A stretch of DNA of 64,000 bases from Gammaproteobacteria bacterium (lineage in GTDB: Bacteria > Pseudomonadota > Gammaproteobacteria > Nevskiales > Nevskiaceae). The stretch lies in NCBI GenBank assembly GCA_022599775.1, contig JAHZLQ010000078.1:62001-126000 (forward strand), written 5' to 3'. Numbering within the stretch: position 1 is the stretch's first letter; the number at the start of each line of letters is the position of its first letter. The notes below the pieces were generated by a model, which ran no database searches, was not told the origin of the DNA, and saw nothing but the letters and a program-made list of their open reading frames with translations. The translations under genes were made by a program, and so were the position numbers. Of this stretch, positions 58,197-64,000 are shown one piece after another.

Positions 58197-58766
58197 GTGC
58201 AGATCGTCCTGACCCAGTTTGCCAGAACCCGCCTGTTTCCTGCCTCCGGATGTCGCGACGCTATCGACGGTGTGCGGCCCGACGACTTTGAGCGTCATCT
58301 CAACGCGGTGCCGCCGCTTCGAGTGCTCGATGGCTACGCCGGGTTCTGCAAGCTGCATGTCCACCGCAACTGGACGCAAACGCGGTGTTCCACCGTGGCC
58401 GTCACACCGGACAACCAGCACCTGCTGAGATCGGCCTACGAGGCGCGCACCCGCGCCGAGCTTCCGGTGCTGACGCGCTGGTTCGAGGACGTGAACCCGC
58501 CGCGCACGCAATACCTGATCGTGATCGTGATCGTCTACGACCGCGAGCAGTTGCACAAAGAAGGCGAGCCGATAGACGCCGACTGGGGCGTGGTCGGTTG
58601 TCTGGCGACCGCGCAGCCGGAGGAAATCCCGATGGCGCCGATGATGATGCGCAATGCGCTGGGCGTGGAGGAAGGCGGCTCGGGCGTGCCGCTGGACCGC
58701 GAGGCCTATCGCCGCAGTGTCGAATTTTGGAGCGCCAATGCCAATTGGCGTGATCCAGCAGCTTGA
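58197..58766 (+). CDS. DUF3228 family protein
   Basis: 189 residues of a conserved family of unknown function: VLTQFARTRLFPASG, DDFERHLNAVPPLRVLDGYAGFCKLHVHRNWTQTRC, LPVLTRWFEDVNPP, DADWGVVGCLATAQPEEIPMAPMMMRNALGVEEGGSGVPLDREAYRRSVEFW. No signal or membrane segment. A small internal GTGATC triple repeat near 58520 encodes IVIVIVYD. The start is GTG 58197. It follows the broken CoA-binding gene by 27 nt. Confidence 0.85.
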   Translation: MQIVLTQFARTRLFPASGCRDAIDGVRPDDFERHLNAVPPLRVLDGYAGFCKLHVHRNWTQTRCSTVAVTPDNQHLLRSAYEARTRAELPVLTRWFEDVNPPRTQYLIVIVIVYDREQLHKEGEPIDADWGVVGCLATAQPEEIPMAPMMMRNALGVEEGGSGVPLDREAYRRSVEFWSANANWRDPAA

Positions 58767-58803
58767 GGTGATCAACTCGGTGAGGTAGGTCCCCGGCTCT
58801 GTC

Positions 58804-58841
58804 GGCGGACTCATCAAGGTTTGAAAGTTTGACTGTCCGCC
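58804..58841. other. Inverted repeat in the gap before the first amidase
   Basis: GGCGGAC (58804-58810) and GTCCGCC (58835-58841) are perfect inverses around 24 nt. It may close the DUF3228 transcript or lie in the amidase leader. The remaining gap (58767-58984) shows no gene. Confidence 0.35.
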
Positions 58842-58984
58842 TTCGTTGCGTCCTTTGATTGAGCCATGGGTGGGGAGTCAATGATAGCGGCCGTCTAAAT
58901 GGGAGCGAGGTTAGATTCCGGGGCGTGCCGATGACACCGAGAGGCAGCGGCAGTTGGAACTTGAGTAAGGAGGCGCCGACCGCA

Positions 58985-60976
58985 ATGCGGTGTCGCCCCA
59001 TCCACTATGGGCGCTTTGCGGCGCTGGTTTGCTCTATTTTGGCCGCCGCGCTGAGTCCACTGGCGGTGGCATCCGATCGATCTTTTCACCTCGAAGAGGC
59101 CACGATTAGCGAGGTGCATCGCGCGATGCTCAGCGGAGATCTGACCGCAACGGAACTCACCCACGACTACCTAAACCGGATCAAGGCATACAACGGTTCG
59201 TGCGTTCGTGAAACCCAGGGTCTGCTCGGCCCGGTCCAGACAATAGTCCATGCCGGCGGAATTAATGCGCTGTCTACCCTCAATCTACGTCCAAAGACGC
59301 GGACCGCGCTGGGATTTGGTGTCCGCAAGGCACGTAGCTTGACCGATCCCGCCGACGACGACCGCTCCATGCCGGATGCCCTGGAGTTCGCCGCGGAGCT
59401 GGACAAAGCCTTGGCCAAGACCGGCAAGCTGGTAGGGCCTCTGCACGGCATTGTGTTCTCAATCAAGGATCAATACGACACATTCGATATGCGGACCACG
59501 GCCGGCGCGGATGCACATTACGCGAACGACCGTCCAACTCGGGATGCGAGCTTCGTCAAGCGCTTGCGTGAGGCCGGCGCCATCATTCTGGCCAAGGCAA
59601 ACATGGGCGAATACGCGAGCGGAGACCGCAGCAGCTTCGGCGGCACGTTTTGCAATCCTTACGATACTGAGCGCAGCCCCGGGCGATCCAGCGGCGGATC
59701 GGCTTCGTCGGTCGCGGCCAATCTGGTGATGTGCTCGATCGGTGAGGAGTCCGGCCCTTCGGTTCGGAATCCGGCGAAGAACAACTCCGTCGTGGGCTTG
59801 GCGCCGACGCAGGAATTGGTCAGCCGGCACGGCATGATCCCGGCTTCGTTCATGAACGACCGCGTAGGGCCGATCTGCCGCTCGGTCGAGGACGTAGCGC
59901 GGGTGCTCGACGTGATTGCGGGCTACGACCCCGCCGACGAATTGACGGCATTCAGCATCGGTCGTATGCCGGCGCAACCCTATGCGAGTTTTCTGGCGCC
60001 TGCCGACGAAGACAAGCCTTTGAATGGATTGCGTATCGGCGTGGTCCGCGAGTACATGGACAAGCGTCTATTCACCGTTGCGGATCGCGAGAGCATCGAT
60101 ATTGTGGAGCGTGGAATCGTCCACCTCAAAAGCCTGGGTGCCACCATTGTCGATCCCGGATCGGGTGGGGCGCTGTTCCAGTCGTGCGTGGCGCGCTACG
60201 CTCCGGCCACGCTCAGCGGTTTGTTCACAAAGCAGTTTCCAACGCTGTTCCCGTTCGACGATAGCGGACATCCGGAGGGGGATCACATTCCGCTGCTCGT
60301 CGGCATGTCATTCGACAGTTCCCGGTTTCCGGACGGGCTCAGTATTCGTGATCTGGGCACAGAACGTACGGTTGGCGAGGGCCGCTATGTGCTCGAACGC
60401 TATCTGAAGGAACGCGGCGACGCGAACATACGCAGCATCCGGGATCTGATCGACAAGTCCGCGTTCTACACCGACATTCGGCCCAAAAGCGGCTTTCGCG
60501 ACAAGAAACAGGCCTTGCAACGCAAGAACGACGACCACACGCTAGACCTCGGAAATCGCCTCCAGACCCGCTTTGCACTGCAGCAAATCGCGCTGCAATG
60601 CATGGGTGAACAGCGCCTGGATGCTATCACCTATCCCACCGGCAACATACCGGCGCCGAAGTTGGGAGCGCCTACCGAGCCGTCCGTGAATGGCCGTTCG
60701 GCCACCGCCTGGACCTTCTTGGGAGCCAACGGATTCCCGGCCATTTCGGTCCCCGCCGGCTACACCAGCGAGGTTTACGATCGCGTGGAAGACGCCAGTA
60801 GCGAAGACGGAACCCGTCTGGTCGGGCCGATTGCCGCGAAGCTTCCTGTAAGTATCGATTTTCTTGCACGCCCGTTCGACGAGCCGGTGTTGTTCCGTAT
60901 CGCCTCCGCGTACGAGTCGGCAACGCGCCACCGCGTGGCGCCAGCGGACTTCGGTCCACTGGTGGGCGAGCCGTGA
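58985..60976 (+). CDS. Exported amidase-signature protein 1
   Basis: 663 residues, longer than the usual 450-500. A signal peptide (FAALVCSILAAALSPLAVAS) precedes the amidase-signature fold. Lys161 (FSIKDQYDT), cis-Ser235 (GRSSGGSAS) and nucleophile Ser259 (EESGPSVRNPA) form the Ser-cisSer-Lys triad. The usual DTGGS before the nucleophile reads ESGPS. Insertions near 71-150 and 420-560 set this subgroup apart. It would hydrolyse amides in the periplasm. ATG 58985 follows AGGAGG by 11 nt; earlier ATGs lack conservation. The next gene overlaps its stop (GTGA). Confidence 0.87.
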   Translation: MRCRPIHYGRFAALVCSILAAALSPLAVASDRSFHLEEATISEVHRAMLSGDLTATELTHDYLNRIKAYNGSCVRETQGLLGPVQTIVHAGGINALSTLNLRPKTRTALGFGVRKARSLTDPADDDRSMPDALEFAAELDKALAKTGKLVGPLHGIVFSIKDQYDTFDMRTTAGADAHYANDRPTRDASFVKRLREAGAIILAKANMGEYASGDRSSFGGTFCNPYDTERSPGRSSGGSASSVAANLVMCSIGEESGPSVRNPAKNNSVVGLAPTQELVSRHGMIPASFMNDRVGPICRSVEDVARVLDVIAGYDPADELTAFSIGRMPAQPYASFLAPADEDKPLNGLRIGVVREYMDKRLFTVADRESIDIVERGIVHLKSLGATIVDPGSGGALFQSCVARYAPATLSGLFTKQFPTLFPFDDSGHPEGDHIPLLVGMSFDSSRFPDGLSIRDLGTERTVGEGRYVLERYLKERGDANIRSIRDLIDKSAFYTDIRPKSGFRDKKQALQRKNDDHTLDLGNRLQTRFALQQIALQCMGEQRLDAITYPTGNIPAPKLGAPTEPSVNGRSATAWTFLGANGFPAISVPAGYTSEVYDRVEDASSEDGTRLVGPIAAKLPVSIDFLARPFDEPVLFRIASAYESATRHRVAPADFGPLVGEP

Positions 60977-63000
60977 GGCGCCGGTCCAGCCTCGCAAGGC
61001 CCGCCGGAGCCAGGTTTCGCCGGGGGCTGCTCGGCCTCAGCGCGGCACTGGTGGCGGCGGCCTGCAGTCCGTCGCCCCAAACGGCTCCGGCGCCGATCGA
61101 ATCTCAAATCGAATCTCAATCGGAATTTCATCTGGTCGAAGCCGATATCGATCAGATCCAGACGGCGATGCGCTCTGGAGCGCTGACGGCCAGGCAACTC
61201 GTGACGCTGTATCTGCGCCGGATTCGCGCCTACAACGGAGTCTGCGTGGAACAGCCGGATGGACCGCTCGGTCGCATCCGGACGATTCCGAACGCCGGGC
61301 AGATCAACGCGCTGTCCACGCTAAACCTTAGACCCAAGGTACGCGAGCAATGGGGCTTTGGTCCACGCAAGGCGCGCAGCATGACTGATCCGGTCGATGA
61401 CGATCCGGCTATGCCCGACGCCTTGGAAGTGGCTGATCACCTGGATCGAATGTTTGCACAAACCGGGCAATTGGTCGGACCCCTGCATGGCGTCGTGATA
61501 GCAATCAAGGATCAATACGACACCTTTGACATGCGCACCACTTCCGGGGGTGATGCCGACTGGGCCAACGATCGTCCGCCCGACGATGCGACGTTTGTGC
61601 GGCGACTGCGCGAAGCCGGTGCGATCATTCTGGCCAAGTCCAATCTTGCCGAATACGCATCGGGCGGCGCGCGTAGCGCGTTCGGCGGCACATTCTGCAA
61701 TCCCTATGACACAGAGCGGACGCCGAATGCCTCAAGCGCCGGCTCCGGCTCGGCAGTAGCCGCGAATCTGGTCACCTGCGCCATTGCGGAGGAAACCAGT
61801 TCGTCGATTCGGGGGCCGGCGTTCGCAAACAGTGCGGTCGGTATCGCGCCCACCCAGGAATTGGTCAGTCGCGACGGCATGATCGGCGCCGGCCTGCACA
61901 CCCGGACGGGCCCGATCTGTCGCTCCGTAGAGGATGCGGCCCGCATACTGAGCGTGATCGGTGGTTATGACCCGAAGGACGAAATGACGGCCTTCGGCGT
62001 GGGGCGACTACCCGATCGCCCTTACGAGCAATTCGTCAGTAGCAGCAACCTGAGCGGGCTGAGAATCGGTGTGCTGCGCGAGTACATGGATCTGGACGCG
62101 TTTTCGCCGGCCGACCGTGAAAACGTGATGTTGGTCGACCGAGAGTTGGAAACTCTGCGTGGCCTCGGTGCGGAACTCGTCGACCCGGGACCCGGTGGGC
62201 ATTTGTTCGACGACTGCTTTGCACGCTACGCGCCGGCGCTGATGAACGCCGAGTTTGCGCAGCGCTACCCGGAGCTGATTCCAGAGCAGGATCCGATCGC
62301 GGCTTTCGTCGATTTGGCATTCGCGCCAGACCGAGTACCGGGTGATCTGTCGATTCGCAGTTTTGGGCGCAACGATTCACCGGGTGAGCGCAAGTACATG
62401 TACAACCGGTACCTGCGCGAGCGGGGTGATCGCAACATCCGCTCGAATTCGGATCTGATCGCCAAGGCCCGTTTTTACGATGACGATCGTTTTCCGGACC
62501 GGAAGGCGGCGCGCCAGCGCACCGAGGACGAAGACGTTCTCGACAACGCTTCGCGGTTGCGGCGGCGTTTCGCTATTCGGCAGATGGTCCTGCAGTGCAT
62601 GCAACTCGAGCGTCTCGACGCCGTCACGTACCCGACCGGCAATCTTCCGCCGAAGAAGCTGGGTGCTCCGTCGGAGCCGGCTATTAATGGACGAGGCGGC
62701 AGCGGTGTCTGGACCTTCCTCGGACAGCAGGGCTTTCCAGCGATCACGGTCCCTGCCGGTTTTACCAGCGAGGTCTATGATCGTGTGACCGACTCCGACT
62801 CCGACGCCGAGGCTGGCGACGGCGGTCATGCGGGTTCTTTGCAGGTGGGCCCGGTGCCGGCGACGCTGCCGGTTGGCATCGACTTCCTGGCGCGGCCGTT
62901 CGACGAGCCAGTTCTCGTGCGTATCGCCTCGGCGTACGAATCGGTGTCGCGGCATCGTCGGCCCCCACCCGGCTTCGGTCCCTTGGACAATGAGCCTTGA
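60973..63000 (+). CDS. Amidase-signature lipoprotein 2
   Basis: 675 residues, a paralogue of the preceding protein over its whole length. It carries a lipobox (AALVAAAC, Cys31), so it is membrane-anchored. Triad: Lys179 (AIKDQYDT), Ser254 (NASSAGSGS), Ser278 (ETSSSIRGPA). The glycines of the usual DTGGS are replaced by serines. A 12-bp tandem repeat (61096-61119) encodes IESQIESQ in the linker after the lipobox. It starts with GTG overlapping the first amidase. The efflux adaptor starts within its last codons. Confidence 0.87.
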   Translation: MRRRSSLARPAGARFRRGLLGLSAALVAAACSPSPQTAPAPIESQIESQSEFHLVEADIDQIQTAMRSGALTARQLVTLYLRRIRAYNGVCVEQPDGPLGRIRTIPNAGQINALSTLNLRPKVREQWGFGPRKARSMTDPVDDDPAMPDALEVADHLDRMFAQTGQLVGPLHGVVIAIKDQYDTFDMRTTSGGDADWANDRPPDDATFVRRLREAGAIILAKSNLAEYASGGARSAFGGTFCNPYDTERTPNASSAGSGSAVAANLVTCAIAEETSSSIRGPAFANSAVGIAPTQELVSRDGMIGAGLHTRTGPICRSVEDAARILSVIGGYDPKDEMTAFGVGRLPDRPYEQFVSSSNLSGLRIGVLREYMDLDAFSPADRENVMLVDRELETLRGLGAELVDPGPGGHLFDDCFARYAPALMNAEFAQRYPELIPEQDPIAAFVDLAFAPDRVPGDLSIRSFGRNDSPGERKYMYNRYLRERGDRNIRSNSDLIAKARFYDDDRFPDRKAARQRTEDEDVLDNASRLRRRFAIRQMVLQCMQLERLDAVTYPTGNLPPKKLGAPSEPAINGRGGSGVWTFLGQQGFPAITVPAGFTSEVYDRVTDSDSDAEAGDGGHAGSLQVGPVPATLPVGIDFLARPFDEPVLVRIASAYESVSRHRRPPPGFGPLDNEP

Positions 63001-64000
63001 GTGGTCCGGCTCCGTGGAACCGACGGCGAGGTCGGCGGTGAGGCCGCTGGCCCGCACGTTGTTGTGGGTGGGCATCGCCAGCGTGTGCGTCGGAGTCGCC
63101 GCCGCACCGAAGCTGCGTCCCCTGCTGCATCAGGCGGAAACGAAAGTCGCGCAGGTTCCGCCGCCGCCGGGTCCACGATCCGGCTCGTCGGCTGGCCGCG
63201 AATTGCGCGTCACTGCGATCGCCATCCAGCCCCGAAACCTGTCCGAGAAAGTTACGTCGACCGGATCGCTGCGGGCCGACGAAAGTGTCGAGTTGCAGGC
63301 GGAGATCTCCGGGAAAGTTGTTGCGATCAATTTTGAGGAAGGCGCATCAATACGCAAAGGCGAACTCCTGCTCAAGCTCAATGATAGCGATCTCCAGGCG
63401 ATGTGGCGGCGTGCCCGCTATCGGCTCGAGTTGGCGGAACTGACAGAGCGCCGCATTGCCAAGTTGCGCAAGGACGGCTTGGTTCGTCAGGACGAACACG
63501 ACGCCGCTCGCAGCGATGTCGACGTACAAACCGCCGAGGTGGCGCTAATCGAAGCGCAGATCGCCAAGACCGAGATTCGTGCGCCGTTTGATGGAGTCGT
63601 CGGCCTGCGCTTCGTCAGTATAGGTGCCTTCATCAACGCGGCGACGCAGGTGGCCGTGCTGCAACGCCTGAACCAACTTAAGCTGGATTTCTCGGTGCCC
63701 GAGAAATATGCCGATCGCATCCGGATCGGAAGCCAGGTCGCCTTTACCGTCGCCGGAAACGATCAAATCCATCGGGGACAGATTTATGCCTTCGACCCCC
63801 GAATCGACCCGGAAACGCGCACGGTGCTGATCCGTGCTCGCGCCTCCAATCCAGGCGGCAGCCTGCTGCCCGGCACTTTCGCTAGCGTCGAGTTGACACT
63901 GTCCCAGGCCGCCGATGCCTTACTGGTACCGGCGGTGGCGGTGATCCCTAGCCTCGACGGGAAGTCCGTGTTCGTGGTCGAAGAGGGACGTGCGCAACGG
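62990..64000 (+). CDS. RND efflux periplasmic adaptor, 3' end missing
   Basis: 337 codons to the window edge with no stop. ATG 62990 overlaps the amidase end by 11 nt. A membrane anchor (TLLWVGIASVCVGVAAAP) precedes the adaptor domains: VTSTGSLRADESVELQAEISGKVVAINFEEGASIRKGELLLKLN (lipoyl/barrel-sandwich), a short helical hairpin (LAELTERRIAKLRKDGLV), KTEIRAPFDGVVGLRFVSIGAFI, and DPRIDPETRTVLIRARASN. This is the AcrA/MexA/HlyD-type fold. The RND pump is expected just beyond 64000. Overlap with the amidase suggests a joint transcript. Confidence 0.92.
   Translation, partial: MSLEWSGSVEPTARSAVRPLARTLLWVGIASVCVGVAAAPKLRPLLHQAETKVAQVPPPPGPRSGSSAGRELRVTAIAIQPRNLSEKVTSTGSLRADESVELQAEISGKVVAINFEEGASIRKGELLLKLNDSDLQAMWRRARYRLELAELTERRIAKLRKDGLVRQDEHDAARSDVDVQTAEVALIEAQIAKTEIRAPFDGVVGLRFVSIGAFINAATQVAVLQRLNQLKLDFSVPEKYADRIRIGSQVAFTVAGNDQIHRGQIYAFDPRIDPETRTVLIRARASNPGGSLLPGTFASVELTLSQAADALLVPAVAVIPSLDGKSVFVVEEGRAQR

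Overview
The window is GC-rich bacterial chromosome from a gammaproteobacterium. The evidence is the set and order of housekeeping genes: pcnB-folK-panB-panC, tsaE-amiC-mutL-miaA-hfq-hflX-hflK-hflC-hisZ-purA, a DksA-family protein, and a PA2778/PA2779-type pair. Together with large TonB-dependent receptors of the Xanthomonas-type class and an alternative complex III, this suggests an environmental, obligately respiring lineage near Xanthomonadales/Nevskiales. That placement is an inference from gene content; no rRNA or tRNA gene is present to confirm it.

Layout. 1-7570 (+): the 3' part of a ferredoxin-reductase-like flavoprotein, then pcnB, folK, panB, panC, panD, a 2OG-Fe(II) oxygenase-like gene and pgi. 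7615-8982 (+): a small exported protein and a C39-like peptidase lipoprotein. 9005-22752: queG (-) back to back with nnr-tsaE, then amiC-mutL-miaA-hfq-hflX-hflKC-DUF2065-hisZ-purA (+). 22939-36050 is a mixed region: an AraC regulator, a VOC protein, a solute-binding lipoprotein, a Zn-ligand-poor DksA, a hydrolase with an M14 peptidase, a YadG/YadH-like ABC exporter, a TonB receptor with a secreted partner, and a GAF histidine kinase. 36051-37380: a MerR regulator divergent from a methyltransferase.

37481-45719 is an accessory uptake-and-hydrolysis cluster: a TetR regulator, then divergently a secreted type-B carboxylesterase, a TonB receptor, an MFS transporter and a Tat-exported M28-like protein. 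A strong sigma70-like promoter and a palindromic operator candidate lie between the regulator and the esterase.

45863-57649 (-) is a dense respiratory operon of twelve genes joined by overlapping stop and start codons. It encodes alternative complex III (ActA-F), a small membrane protein, a Sco protein and a caa3-type oxidase (CoxB, A, C, D). Electrons would pass from quinol through complex III to the oxidase, probably as a supercomplex. Upstream are a broken CoA-binding-protein gene and a DUF3228 gene. The window ends (+) with two tandem exported amidase-signature proteins overlapping the start of an RND efflux adaptor gene.

Most notable signals: two tandem hairpins with a compensatory base change ahead of panD; an apparent AUC start codon for pcnB; the TetR-controlled TonB/esterase cluster; the fully coupled ACIII-caa3 operon; and the amidase pair tied to an efflux adaptor.
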